From positions 105,964 through 169,963 of the forward strand of contig NW_005178434.1 in NCBI RefSeq assembly GCF_000341285.1: 64,000 nt of DNA, given 5' to 3'. The position numbers and the translations under genes were made by a program. Each line of letters starts with the position of its first letter. Position 1 is the first letter of the stretch. Under the pieces are notes generated by a model, which was not told where the DNA came from, ran no database searches, and saw nothing but the letters and a program-made list of their open reading frames with translations. The stretch comes from Galdieria sulphuraria (taxonomy: Eukaryota; Rhodophyta; Bangiophyceae; Galdieriales; Galdieriaceae). Shown here in pieces: positions 43,889 to 55,533 of this stretch.

Positions 43889-45364
43889 ATGGACTTTTCA
43901 AGCCTACAGTGCGACGTCTGTCACAATGTAGGAAATTTTGTGTTGAATGAACAGTCTCAACTTATATGTAACGTTTGTCACAGTCTCATGACTGTCTATC
44001 AAGAAGAACTTACAGATTTTATGCCCGGTGTTGCTATGAAAGGTTGGAGAGCCTCTTCTCAAAATGCCTTTGAACCTGTAGACAAAACTGCAAAAGAACC
44101 TGCGCAAGCTCCGAAACTCAAAAGATTCAAGCTTTCTGATGCTGGTGAAGTATCCTTAGCAGTTCAACTCCTTACCAACATTTTGGCACTCCAGGTTGCA
44201 TCAGTTCGCCCCTATTTGAGAAACAGTAACGGAGTTTGTTCAACCACTAAAAAGATTTTCTTATGCTGCTTATCTGATGAAGAGTGGATTAAGAAACACT
44301 TTCTACGATATGGTTTTCGAATGGAAATTACTTTGGCTATATTGTCGTTATCGAGCCTTTACCATCGCGAATTCCTGTTGCCTTGCCATATTGCAGAAAA
44401 GGCAACTCTTGGCGAAATTCCGTATATCAATATTTTGTCCAAGCTCACAGTGCCATATAAGCGGGCAAATTCTTTGAAAAAGATCTTTGAGACACATACA
44501 TTTCCTTCAGCTTCTATCATTCAAAGAGAAGCACGCGCCCTTTTGTCAGATGCAGAACATTGTTGGCCACCGTTGCGTAGTTCTATCGGAAATTTTCTCT
44601 CGTCTGTTTCTGGTTATCATGACTTTCCATGTTGCTGTACTACAGAGCTTGCCAAGAGTATGATCAAGTATTTTCAACTACCAGATCACTTTTTGGATTG
44701 GATATTTCCGTTTTCGACTTGTCGAAGAATTTCACAAGAAAAGGGTTTGGAACCTTGTGGTGAAATAGATGTCCTTTGTGATTTGCTCAATTTATTGAAA
44801 CTGTCACTTATTTATCAGTTTAATTTCAGAAGGGAGAAAGTGCCTGAAGACTATTATTTAGCTTCTCTGGAATCTTCTATCTCTATCTATGAACTTTTGA
44901 GAAATCTAACTCGGTTGAAAGAGAACAAGACGCTGTATTATCGAATATTTCACAGCGATTGGAATGGTATAAGTGATGAGGACATTCATAAGCTTTCTCA
45001 GTTGTATGAAAACGTAATTATGGGAACTGAGCGTGTGCCAGATGCATATCTACCAGTTTTTGTAGCACTAAAGGAGCTCGTTAATCAGTCTTCTTATATA
45101 TCTGATAGCTGTACTCCTGTTGAATTCAACATAAGTGAAGAGGAGTTGGATAAGCAACTTGAAGCAGATCCTTCGAAGATTATGTTTGTGATTTTTTTGG
45201 AATTTGCCGACTTGGGTTTGCGTTTTTTGGGTCGTGAAGACACAGAGAGATTGAGAAAGTATGTGATTCAAGTCGCGGACACTCAATTACATGGAATACT
45301 TGTTATGATGGGTTTGGTTAAAGAAGAACGCAACAAAAATGCTATGGAAACTCTATCGGTCTGA
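43889..45364 (+). CDS. RNA polymerase I core-factor subunit, TAF1B/Rrn7-like
   Basis: A single exon of 491 residues. It begins with a zinc ribbon, CDVCHNVGNFVLNEQ then CNVCHSLM (C-x2-C...C-x2-C), as in TFIIB-like TAF1B/Rrn7. Two cyclin-like regions follow. The first has EITLAILSLSSLYHREFLLP, then HIAEKATLGEIPYINIL, matching the family pattern in which a hydrophobic helix and reader-like linker lead into DI-RWA-GKLPYL. This protein recruits Pol I to the rDNA promoter together with RRN3, whose gene is at 7.9-9.6 kb. Primary conservation in this family is low, so the call rests on zinc ribbon, size and the cyclin motif. It converges on the RNase gene. Confidence 0.75.
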   Translation: MDFSSLQCDVCHNVGNFVLNEQSQLICNVCHSLMTVYQEELTDFMPGVAMKGWRASSQNAFEPVDKTAKEPAQAPKLKRFKLSDAGEVSLAVQLLTNILALQVASVRPYLRNSNGVCSTTKKIFLCCLSDEEWIKKHFLRYGFRMEITLAILSLSSLYHREFLLPCHIAEKATLGEIPYINILSKLTVPYKRANSLKKIFETHTFPSASIIQREARALLSDAEHCWPPLRSSIGNFLSSVSGYHDFPCCCTTELAKSMIKYFQLPDHFLDWIFPFSTCRRISQEKGLEPCGEIDVLCDLLNLLKLSLIYQFNFRREKVPEDYYLASLESSISIYELLRNLTRLKENKTLYYRIFHSDWNGISDEDIHKLSQLYENVIMGTERVPDAYLPVFVALKELVNQSSYISDSCTPVEFNISEEELDKQLEADPSKIMFVIFLEFADLGLRFLGREDTERLRKYVIQVADTQLHGILVMMGLVKEERNKNAMETLSV

Positions 45365-45583
45365 AGTTGAAATTCTGTTGTACATATATATATTATGATT
45401 ACTTCAAAGTTCTTCCAACTACATCGAACCATATCAAGTTGTTCATAGTCGTCGTTGCCTGAAGAGAACGATCCACAAATCATAGCAGCATGGTGCATTT
45501 CATATCTCATTACCAATTGAAAGAACAAATGTGTATCCAATCAAAATAACTGTTTCTTCCAAAATGACATAACAATGTTTGAC

Positions 45584-45602
45584 TATATATATATATATAT
45601 AT
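45584..45602. repeat. TA microsatellite
   Basis: A 19-base TA run between the convergent TAF1B-like and RNase genes. Confidence 0.9.
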
Positions 45603-45609
45603 GACTTTC

Positions 45610-48409
45610 CTATGAAGACTCTGCTGATACAATATTCAATCGAATAATGCCCATTCGTGGATGAATATCCGTGACCTTGACAACAACTTGCTGCCCTGGA
45701 TAGTAAACATGATCAGAATCCATCATAAAATAATAAGGAATCTTATCAATCTGAACCAAAAGTCTTTTGGGTTCTTCACTTTTGATCCAACTTACAACAG
45801 TTGCTGGATAGTTTTTTCTGAGTCCATTCATTCTCAAATATTCCAAGCACCAGTACTTGACTGAACGCTTTTTCACTACTTTCGCTTCTTTTGCTCCTTC
45901 ATGTGCCAGCTTTACATGTGAACTTAGTTCCTCAACCGACATAAGAGGCATATCTACCGCAAGATAGTTACTAAGTTGATAATGTCCTAAAAGATCCGTT
46001 GCTCTTCGAATAGGACTTGTGACCTCCAAGTTGTCTTAGAATACAACAAGCATAGAAAACATAACCTACTTGCGCATAACAAGAAAGTCCTAAACTACTG
46101 TGTGCAGTTGGATGGTATGAAATAAAGGAAGGTTTCATAAACTTTAACAATTTGTTTGCTCTTGCAACTCCTTCAGGAATGACATTCAATTCCGAATCCG
46201 TCGGTAACTGAAACAATGTGTCAAGAACAGAAGTGTAAAGTTTAACATACTCACATTCACCTTTTCTTGTCCACGAAAAGGCAAAATCCATCCTTTCTGT
46301 TGAGCATATAGAGCAGCCGCTTCACCAGCTGCCAACATCATTTCCTTGACTAAAAGTGATGATTTCCTTTCTGAAGTGTGACTCTGAAATTGAAATGATG
46401 GCTGTTCTCCATCGTCAAACGTCACTTTAACTTCCGCTTCGTTCACATTGAATTCTAATGCTCCATTAGCAAGGCGATATGTTCGTCTCCTTTCGGCAAG
46501 TTTATGAAGCCTTTGAAGACAAATTATATCTGCTTCCATAAGGCAAGGGTCAACTGTATCACCAGCAATGACACTTTCCGCTGTCGGATAATCGATACGA
46601 ATCGGAGCCTTAATCTATATAAACGATAAGAATAGCCAATTAATCATGGATAAACCACAACAACATACAATGCTTTTGCATATTCGAATATCCTGCAACT
46701 TGCCATCTGGAAGAATCCTAAAACCGAAACTTAGCGCATAGTTTGATCCGTAACGAGAACCAAGAGAAAGTAATAATTCGGCCACATTCATAGGGAACAT
46801 CCCAATCTTTTCGGTAGGAAGATAAATGCTCGAACCTCTCCTCAGTGCTTCATCAAAAAGCAAATCGTCTGAAGATACATAATTACTAGCGTCTGCCACA
46901 TGAACCCAAACATAGTCAGAATCCAACCTATCCAAACCAACTGCATCATCAATTTCTATGGTCTCCGAATCATCAATAGAATAACAAGGAAGTTGCTTTA
47001 ATTCAATGCGATCTGATGAGTTATTATCCAATAAATCCTTCGATTGATGCAAAATTTCATCTCCAGCCTTCAAAACACTTTCATGAAAGCCATCTGAGAA
47101 TCTTGAAGCTCTCAAAAACAAATTTTCATAATAACTGTAATATCCCAATTCAACCAAAGACTACTCAAGAGCTTTAGGATAAGTCTCTCCTCAAAAAGAA
47201 AAACACATACTTGAAAGGAAGATATTGGAGAGATTGTACGTCCCAAATTTTTCAAAATTTTCGTGGCAAGTGGAACTTCAGGGCGTTGCTTATCTACTAG
47301 TCTTAAAGAATCTCGTTCTAAAATTGTTACAGCTTCTTCAAAAGACTTGCCTGAAGCACGAGCAACTAGACAGAAGTTACAGTTAATGATATGATAAACT
47401 TATGTGCTCACTTTCATTTCTAAACAATTCTTGTTCCTTTGAAAGAGGATGCTCTTCTAACATTTGGGATATCGTTCTTTTGCCAAAGTACACATTACTA
47501 CATATATTAGAGGACACTAGAATACCCCGTTCACTAAAATGTTCAGTAAACCAACAAATGACATAATAGAATATAATGCATACCTGAGCAGCAAAATGTA
47601 ACGTTGAATGATTTCTCGAAAATCCGAAAGAAGCTCAGGGAACTTTGAACGCGGCATCTCAAAGAACTTTTCAAGGATGTCCCACTTGTTGACAATTCTT
47701 TGATCTTGAAATTCTAGTTAAGCTTTTGACAACTAGAATAAGCCCAAGGCAGCAAGAAGGAGTCATACCTCGTCCTTCAGGATAACTGTTCGAAACTTTA
47801 GCTACGAATTCTATCAAACAAGTCAGAATATTTGGATTCCAAGCTTTCTTACGTACTCTCTAACAAGGGATCATTTTGTAACGAAAAACTTGTATTAAAA
47901 GGATGAATCTTGAAGAAAGGTAAGAAGCCACGACAAAATGATTCTGTTATACCTGCTTGTGAGGAATTTCATAAATGCTACAGTCTGTCGATAATACACG
48001 ATATTTCTCCTCTCCCCTAGACAGCTAAATACTCGGTTCGACACACAAGAAACCAATCATAAACAATATCACGTACCAAGATGCCCCAGTGCAGCCAATC
48101 GTCCTCCAACTTCCTAAACTGCAATAACGTGCCACTATCAAGATGACGTTGCCATTCAGGTCTTCCAATCCTGACATTCAGAGAAGTATTCACTTCTGAA
48201 TAGTGCCGTGATAAAAGGCTGCACTTCACACTGTAACACTTTGGTGAAAATCCCGCCAACCTAAAGTCAAAACTAACGAATTTACGGAGTACTACGTCAC
48301 TTCGACAAGGTATCAAGTTACTGCTTTTAAATATGAACCTCGTCTTTCCTACTCTTGGAAGACATCGAATCAACTCAACAAAAAGAACAAACTTCATTTC
48401 TGCCAACAT
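45610..48409 (-). CDS. Organellar exoribonuclease of the RNase II/R (RNB) family
   Basis: Eleven exons (48077-48409, 47953-48024, 47857-47908, 47769-47810, 47584-47713, 47412-47533, 47211-47365, 46669-47160, 46255-46614, 46070-46207, 45610-46023) encode 769 residues. All introns are 44-55 bases. RNB enzymes degrade RNA 3' to 5'. The catalytic acidic cluster YSIDDSETIEIDDAVGL is at about 362-376, followed by GSSIYLPTEKIGMFP, YHPTAHSSLGLSCYAQVTSP, IRRATDLLGHYQLSNYL and a C-terminal S1-like domain (DIHPRMGIIRLNIVSAESS). The order matches plant RNR1, which matures plastid and mitochondrial RNAs. The Arg/Ser-rich N-terminus agrees with organelle import. ATG 48409 or 48397 starts the protein; both fall within the end of an overlapping frame. 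Confidence 0.92.
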
Positions 48410-48672
48410 TTAAGAATCGCCATTTTATTTGGATAAATAGGAAGTTTTAGATTTTCATTACGTCGAAGAAAAGTTTCAATTACGCCATACGTGTAAAGTA
48501 ACATAGCGAGAAAACTCATGAAAATACCAAATTGAACCAAACTACACCAACTATTAGACATAACAGCATTTTGCAGAAATATTTGTGGCCAAAGGTTATG
48601 CTTCACAGAGACGCCACGAAGCCGTTGTAAAGTTTCAGATTTGATCCCCTTCACTTGTAGTTCTCGTGGCAT
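48394..48672 (-). CDS. Possible small single-helix membrane protein overlapping both neighbours
   Basis: A 92-residue frame from ATG 48672 to TGA 48394. It has a basic N-terminal part (PRELQVKGIKSETLQRLRG), one strongly hydrophobic helix (VQFGIFMSFLAMLLYTYGV) and a basic tail. No family is recognised. Its start overlaps the last 38 bases of the RWP-RK coding sequence, and its stop overlaps the RNase start (ATGA at 48397-48394 if Met5 is used). It fills almost exactly the gap between the two genes, which could mean a real nested gene, a 5'-UTR frame that limits RNase translation, or chance. Confidence 0.35.
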   Translation of the reverse strand: MPRELQVKGIKSETLQRLRGVSVKHNLWPQIFLQNAVMSNSWCSLVQFGIFMSFLAMLLYTYGVIETFLRRNENLKLPIYPNKMAILKCWQK

Positions 48673-50019
48673 CACTGATAGATTCCTTATTCAATTCTTC
48701 AGGACTCTCGTCAACTCCCGACGGCAAACTTTCAGCATATTCTGCTGAGGACACATTGAAACTTCTACTACTTAACTTGGAGGAACCGGAGGACGTCATA
48801 TCTTGATTTCTATACAAACCACAGTTTTTTGACGAGTTTGAAAATTTCTCTGGGTTCTTCCTGCACAATTCCAAAACTTCATCGTATGAAAAGTGGTCGG
48901 AATAGCCTTTATGGAAGGCTTTCTCATGCTTCTCAATATGTTTCGCAACAGACCTTAACTTACGATGTGGCCACCTGGAGATACCGAATCGTCGACAAAT
49001 TTTCTTCAAGACTGTGACACAAACTCCCAACTTTTTTGAAGCTTCAACCATTGGAAGATGAAAATGACTTTTCTACAAACCCTAAGTACCAATATAATTT
49101 TGAATACCACGGAACTTACCAAAGTTTCCAAGTCTATGTTATCCTTCCGATGGGAGCTGAAGCGTCCATCTAAACCTCCATATTTCCATAAATCTGGGAA
49201 TCTCTCTTTCACCGATAATAACTGACTATGACGCCCTTGCTTAGAATCATGATGTGAAGCAAGTCCTTCAGGAGAAGAACAGTTTGGTAAAGATGTGATC
49301 ATGTTCGTACTGTTTGAGGCAGCAAGTCCTCCACCATTTGAAGTACTAACCATGCCAGCATATCCTCCAGTCAATGTCGCTTCATAATTTGGAGTGGCCA
49401 TGAATCCTTGAACACAAATATCTGTCAACTTTGGCGAATTTACAGTTCCTTCCATTGTTATTTGAGGCTGTATTGGAAATGCAAACGCAGAATTACTCTG
49501 TGCATTAGACGCGAACTGCTGCGAATTTCCAAAACTTCTTGGTGTCAGAGGTGGTAATATTACTGATGGACTGTACAAATCAGCTCCAAGATTTAAATTA
49601 CAGATATTCCTGTTCTCAGACGCTTCAGGGGAAGAAAACGACGGTCCCTGAGTTGCAAGTGGTGAGGTACTCCATTCTGCCTGTTGCACACCAGAAGCGG
49701 TACGCATGTAAGCAATAGGAGGTGGACCCGATTGTAATTGACCAGTATGAATAGCTGGTGAAGGAACACCGTTATCTTTCACTTGATTCTGTAAACCATG
49801 ACAAGAATCCGCTCGAAAGTATACAGGAGAGTTTTCTCCGCAATTCAACGTGAAGGCATCGCTAATAGAGGGGAGTGGAAGGACAGGCGTTTGCAAACTG
49901 TAAGACTCCACAGGCAGAGGATTGTTGACATTGCTGTATAGCTGCTTTTTCTCGAAGCTACCCATACTATCGAAGAAGGCGACTTTTTGCGGTAGATTAC
50001 AGAAAAGCTGTTCTTGCAT
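48635..50019 (-). CDS. RWP-RK domain transcription factor
   Basis: Two exons, 49120-50019 and 48635-49072, with a 47-base intron, give 445 residues. The splice lies just before the domain and creates SHFHLPMVEASKKLGVCVT, leading to LKKICRRFGISRWPHRKLRS: the RWP-RK helix-turn-helix with RWPHRK at its core. RWP-RK proteins include NIN-like nitrate regulators and RKD gametogenesis regulators. The absence of a PB1 domain and the short form suggest the RKD or algal class. The 300 N-terminal residues are Ser/Pro/Asn/Gln-rich and probably an activation region; the C-terminus is acidic. Targets are unknown. Confidence 0.92.
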
Positions 50020-50564
50020 ACCAATACTTAAGATACTACAATATATATATGTATATATATATTATATATATTTCCAACAGTATCAAATCGCGTATGTAGT
50101 CTACTTTGACCAATTTCCTGAAAAGTCACGCCAACCACTATAGCTTAGTTTTCTTCCACTATCTTGCCACAATATGAACTATGAGACCCTTGTAGGACTT
50201 CTATGCCTTCACTGTGTTGTTATAAACTTGGAAAGGACTCAGCTACAACACTAATAATTCACGCTTTTTACACAAACGTTTATAATTCTCTCCACATGAC
50301 CCAAAACCTCTTCACTCCCCTTAGCCAAATGCCGCTAACGTTTCTGGAAAATAAATTTCTCAAAAATTCCCTCAGTAGTCCAATAGACAAAATGAACGAG
50401 AGGGCAGTGTCTGAATGGCAGAAAACGGGAATTGTTTCCAGAAAAATTTCTTACGGGCATGCAACATGGGTATCTTTGCCAACTTATACTTAAAAACACA
50501 TTGAAGCTTTATAAAGCACAAGTAAACAAAAAATCAACCCTCTCTAACTGACTGCTAAGGAACC
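50020..50564. other. Intergenic region with TA-rich repeat
   Basis: This is upstream of RWP-RK and downstream of WrbA (both minus). Bases 50039-50072 are an imperfect TA repeat 20-53 bases before the RWP-RK ATG. No gene is seen in the remainder. Confidence 0.55.
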
Positions 50565-51335
50565 TCACTTTGGGGCGAGTCTCTTTACAAACTTTGCGAA
50601 ATAGCTTCCTTGATGCTTTGCACGTGCTAGTTCATACTCAATGGGTTGCCTTGAGCCGTCCGCACCAGCATAAGTTCCAGCTCCATATGCTGAACCTCCC
50701 TGAACGCGATCTTGACGAAATTCATCAGGACCAAAAGAGTAACCTATACAAAATAGAGCTGAGGAACTTGCTATTCAAGTGTTGAAATCCTGAAACTTAC
50801 CAATCGGAACAAATACCATTCCCAAATGGGCCAGCTGAGTTATTGCAGTAAAAGCAGTTGTTTCTTGTCCTCCACCTTGTGAACCTGTTGAAAAGAAGAG
50901 ACCTGCTGGCTTTGTGGCCAAAGCTCCACTTTGCCAAAGATCTTTCAGAAGTGATCAGTGAATGTGAAAGTAGTTTTCCTAGAAAACTCACGTCCAAAGG
51001 AGTCAAAAACAGCCTTCATTTGTGCACACATCATACCAAAACGTGTTGGAAAACCAAAGATAACTCCATCGGCTTCAGCTAAGATACTGTGTTTATCAAA
51101 AGTGAATACTGGATCATTTGGCTTTGGTGGTGCCTTCATCATTTTCAGAATGTCTTCAGAAAGCGTCTCTGGTGCCTGATACAGGACAACTTCACATCCT
51201 TCTTGACGAGCACCCTCAACAATCTGGTCAGCAAGCTTCTTGATATGACCATACATGGAATCTTAGGGTTGTACTCTTAATACTAGTCAATACTATGCAG
51301 ATACACTTACAGTACAGTACTAGGATTCGCGGCAT
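50565..51335 (-). CDS. wrbA: NAD(P)H:quinone oxidoreductase, WrbA type
   Basis: Four exons, 51311-51335, 50992-51261, 50801-50941 and 50565-50743, with introns of 49, 50 and 57 bases, give 204 residues. WrbA is an FMN-binding flavodoxin-fold enzyme that reduces quinones by two electrons and avoids semiquinones. The 8-codon first exon plus splice makes [20 protein letters not shown], the FMN phosphate loop. [20 protein letters not shown], the spliced [28 protein letters not shown] and [20 protein letters not shown] follow in family order. The protein is complete and probably cytosolic. Confidence 0.94.
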
Positions 51336-51830
51336 TCCGTGAAGCTTTAGCAATGGAACAACTTACTGACAAGGAATATTCTGAAACTCAAAATAAAAAT
51401 ACCAAAATCGAACAAATCGATTGGACAATTCAATTAGAAGACGAGATGGAATGAAACAGCCATCCGTTTGCTCGAGGACAACGAGCATAGTAACTCTCAA
51501 CGTTTTTATGTACTGCTGTTAGTTCTATCACGAAAAATGTATGGCGTGATAGTATCAATATTGGGAATTTTAAACTCTTAAGAGTCTAATGATATTTAAA
51601 AAGTGTCTCTGCGTATGCTTTCATATTTAAAACACTTTTTCTCCACACAAAAATGATATAGACAACACAAAAACTAGCTTCTAGGTGCGGCCACGACTGA
51701 AAGGTTGCTGTATTGCAGAGTGGCTGACGTAATATTCGTTAGAAATATAATTTTAAGCAAAACACATTAAAAGAGTTACAGGCATAAAGAGTTTTGAATA
51801 AAGAGACTAGAGCTTTCTTCTAGAATACAG
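51336..51830. other. Intergenic region, no gene seen
   Basis: This region is between the WrbA start and the RPB12 stop, both minus strand. It is AT-rich with no convincing frame. It should contain the WrbA promoter and RPB12 3' UTR. Confidence 0.5.
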
Positions 51831-52019
51831 CTAACGTGCTTCGTACTGGACTACTCGCTTCGTTCGAAGCTTATACAAAATACGACCGCCGCAAGAGTTA
51901 CAACGCACCGGTTCCCCCAAGCGTATCTCATTGACGTTTCCACAATCTTTGGCAGTTGTTAGCGATAAAAAACTTTTATGGTTCAGGTTATGGGGCATAC
52001 CTGCACACTGATATTGCAT
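51831..52019 (-). CDS. RPB12: RNA polymerase common subunit RPB12/RPABC4
   Basis: Two exons, 52001-52019 and 51831-51946, with a 54-base intron, give 44 residues. RPB12 is a zinc ribbon subunit shared by RNA polymerases I, II and III. Splicing makes QCADCGNVNEI, the first CxxC; PVRCNSCGGRILYKLRTKR carries the second and the diagnostic basic motif, and it ends VVQYEAR. The size is slightly below the 50-70 usual because the N-terminal tail is nearly absent: the ATG sits three codons before the first Cys. The first exon is only 19 bases, so most gene finders could miss or mistranslate it. Confidence 0.93.
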   Translation of the reverse strand: MQYQCAGMPHNLNHKSFLSLTTAKDCGNVNEIRLGEPVRCNSCGGRILYKLRTKRVVQYEAR

Positions 52020-53602
52020 AGATAAAAAGTACCGATCCTCACAATAAACAACGCCTTGAATCGATTTCCTGAGGGAGAGGGTGGAGAGATGATTCCCCTT
52101 ATGTTAGATTGGTCCTTGTTGTTGTAACCTCGCTGACACGTGAACTGTGGCAGTCTGAACTTCCAGACTGTAACGAGTTCGTCTGTAAAGTGAAGAATTC
52201 TTTCATTTGGGACACCGGGTGTTAAGAGGAAGAGAGAAAGAGAGAGAGCAGAAATAGTGAAGTCATACAAGTTTCGTCAACGAGTGGACGTACTCGTCTT
52301 CGACAGAATCAATATCACCACTGAAACTTATAGCAGTCTTTTGCTTTGGATCTTATAAACAACTACTGCAGTCGATAGAAGTTTGAGAAAACTGTAAGCT
52401 ATCAAGTGTTAAAAGTTCTCATTCACAATAGCGTCGGTCGTACATACTCAGCAAACTGCTATTTGTGAACTAAGTTATATTTGACCACAATTTTAGGTCA
52501 TGCTTTATTTAGACAACAGAGGAGACCATCTAGCTCTACTTTCGCAGAATTATGCATTGTTATACTCGGAGAATACTCTGTTGTTTTGATACTTTTCTTT
52601 TTGTTTTACAAACCTCCAACATAAGATTGAGAATAAGCGTTTTTTAAAGTATTTCGTCGAGTACTCAAATGGAAGCTAAACTTATCCTCCTATGAATTTG
52701 GCTTTAGGAAATCATTTCATTATTGCAACAATTTTGTCACTGTTGACTTCTCACTCGTGTGAGTTTCGAGTAACCAATTTGTATTGAGACAGCCTTAAAG
52801 CAGTGAGCAGGATAGTAGCTTTAAGAATAATTTATTTTGGTCAATATCCTCTCTATCGACTTGCTGAAAGAGCTCTCAAGCTTGGAATATTTCTTTTATT
52901 GTCTAATAGAGCAACAAAGGATGACGTTTTGAGATCGCCAAAAAGTCTATAGGATCACATAGTAGTGCTTCATCTTAACTTATTGTTGCATCGTATTTAT
53001 TGATCACGGAAAATACTCTTGTTCACGATTATCGAAGCTAACTTTCTCTTTCAGTTTGAATTCTTCTATCAGCTCTTTTAATTGAAAGCAACAATAGTTT
53101 TCTCTGTTTCAGTAAATGTGACCAGTCAATTTTTTTTCCTTTTAACAGCAGTTTTTTTCTTTCACAGGTTGCTTTGCTGTGGATTTGCTTATTCTACTAA
53201 AGAGAATCTCGCATCAATTCATGCTTCGCCTACTTTTCTTTGTATTGTTTCAAAATTAGTCTGCATCTTTTATCAATTGACGTCTGTTGCCTTGTGATAT
53301 TTTACGTTTCAGCAGATAACTCGGTTTTTGTTCTAAGTGATGGTTTAGATTTCAATCGGACATTGGTACATTATAATTTTTACTTGAGGACACAGTATGA
53401 ATTTGGAAGTACTTGCAGCATGCATTCGAGAGTCTTCAGTGAAATATTAGACGTCTGTCTTTGAACCTGAGGTAGCGTACTCTGAGAAATCAAATCTCTA
53501 ATATGTATTTTGTGGTTATCAACAGGATGAACTTGCTATCAGACAGCCGTATACACAAGATCACAAATAAAATTTATTTGAAGCCACAAAACCTATCACT
53601 AA
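52020..53602. other. Gene-poor stretch
   Basis: About 1.6 kb with no gene I can support. Frames on the plus strand at 53082-53464 are Phe/Ser-rich and fragmentary. No tRNA, snRNA or other RNA gene was recognised. A G/A and C/T-rich patch lies at about 52230-52250. It includes the RPB12 promoter and the 3' side of the sugar porter. Confidence 0.45.
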
Positions 53603-55268
53603 TCATTCATTCATTCCTTCATCTTTGTAGCTATCATTTTCTAGCATATTCTCGTCACAGTCCTCCGAAAGACGAAGTGACTCCAGTATTCCTTTTCCGT
53701 GGAAAACTCCATGCCAGAAAAGTTTAGCTTCTTGAAGATTTTTCTTCATTATGCCAGAAACACCCCCTTCAAATCTTCTTTTGATCATTTCCAAAGTACA
53801 ACCGCCTGTTTCTGGCATTACTAAAAACAAGGATAACCAAAAGAGACAAGAAAGTCCTGCGTATAACCCAAAAGTCCCTGATAAAGTCATGGCAGCCTTT
53901 TGCCTTGAAAACGTGTAGGTTGATGCAAATGCTGAACCAAGCAGCATAAAAGCTCCCCACGACATACCATAATTTCTCACGTGCAATTCGTACATTTCTC
54001 CATTAATAGCCCAAGCTAAAGGCGAAATTCCCTGCTCATATCCAATATAGTAAAAGGCAAGACCAATAAAGAATCCAGCCGCTTTGCCCTTCAAGTTGCT
54101 GCTCAGAATTGAAGTACCAGATATTATAAGGCCGATTATAAATATAGGGAATGTAGCCATCATGATAGGTCTTCTACCATACCTATCAAATAGCAAATAT
54201 GGAGGTAAGGTCCATACAAGCATCCAAAATCCTATGGGAAGTGTAGTGTAAACCGCCTGAATTCGTGTAAGTCCAAGATCCGTGAAAATTGAAGGTTCAT
54301 AATATCCAAGTGCCGTTGCACCGTTCCATTGTTGAGCGAAGGAGAGTAAGGCACCAAGTATAAATGTGGCACGAACAGAGGGATTAAACAGAATCTCCTT
54401 CAGGACTCCAACTGTGCTCCGCTTCAGTGCAAGCTCTTCATCCAATTGTTGAACCATCTCTTCATATTCCCTATTAGAAATGAGTGTCGGTCTACGATAT
54501 TTTCTCCAGGATTTCTGCGCTGCATCAGATCTGCCCCACTTCAGGAGCATTCGTGGGCTTTCAGGAAAGAAGAAAACGCACACGAACTGGATTGCTGGTC
54601 CAATGAAGCCAGCTCCAACCATGTACCTCCAAGACCCAGGGTGAACATTCACAAAGATGGCGTCAACAATATCTCCTGCGAAGACTCCAACATTATAGAG
54701 TGAATTGAAAATATTCAGATGTGCACCTCGGTGAGACTTTGGAACTACTTCTGAGATATAGATAGGGATTGTCATTGCTTCAATGCCCATTCCAATACCC
54801 ATAATAAGCCTCCCTGCGAAAAATAGCCCAAAGTTTTGAGATGCAGTGGCCATGATGACTCCAGCTATATAAAATGCTGAAGAAATTAAGAGTACAATCT
54901 TCCTTCCTACCAATGCGTTAGAAGGAATGGCTCTACCAAGGAACGCTTAGTATTCTTCTCCCAAAACAAAAAGACTTTTCTTACATCAATGCCCCGCCTG
55001 CCGCACCCAAGGTAGCTGCAGACGATATCCAAGACCAGTCATGCGGGCTCAAGTTTAGGTCTGGAACGGCAAACAGCTCCACGGACGAAAGAAGGGCCTG
55101 GTCCATTCCAAACATACTCGAACCAATACAGGCCACGAATAGAAAGAACTTGAGAGTAAAAGTCACTCCTTCATCTTTAGGGTCTGACGAAAATTTCTCA
55201 TTGTTATCACTTTCTACGTTGGTTTCAAAGGCTTCTTGCTCTTTCCTCGGCGACTCGCTTGCTTCCAT
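53603..55268 (-). CDS. Sugar porter of the major facilitator superfamily
   Basis: Two exons, 54985-55268 and 53603-54932, with a 52-base intron, give 537 residues and about twelve membrane helices. Family motifs: the splice joins GALI to AIPSNALVGRKIVLL (loop 2-3 GR-K), FFAGRLIMGIGMGIEAM, FPESPRMLLKWGR, QQWNGATALGYYEPSIF, DRYGRRPIMMATFPI (loop 8-9) and MPETGGCTLEMIK at the end of helix 12. It is a proton-linked or facilitative sugar or polyol carrier; substrate not predictable. Heterotrophic growth on many sugars is a Galdieria trait, and large families of such porters are known there. ATG 55268 is the first in the frame. The upstream DNA contains a duplicated 44-base unit. Confidence 0.93.
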
Positions 55269-55447
55269 CGTCAGAATCAAAATCACAATTTCTTCTACAG
55301 AATGTGGGTGACGAACGAGCTCATTTATAATGCCTTCTCGAGCAAATGTCCAATTGACGTCTGTCTTGTTCGCTAACCTGATTGGTCCATCAGAAGAACA
55401 AGAGAGGGCCCCAAAAATGTAATCTGTCGATTGGAATGAGGGACGGT

Positions 55448-55533
55448 TTTTTTCTACACACAAATTGGATTGAAGCTCAATGAGGAATGGATTTTTTCTC
55501 CACGCACATTGGATCAAAGCTCAACAACACATT
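55448..55533. repeat. Imperfect tandem duplication upstream of the sugar porter
   Basis: Two adjacent units of about 44 bases, beginning near 55448 and 55492, share a T-run followed by CTxCACxCACA, TTGGAT and AAGCTCAA. Around four fifths of positions agree by eye. They lie about 180-265 bases upstream of the porter ATG. Confidence 0.65.

Noticed and set aside
51983-52270. 95-codon minus-strand frame upstream of RPB12
   Set aside because: It overlaps the RPB12 first exon in another frame and has low-complexity sequence with no family match.
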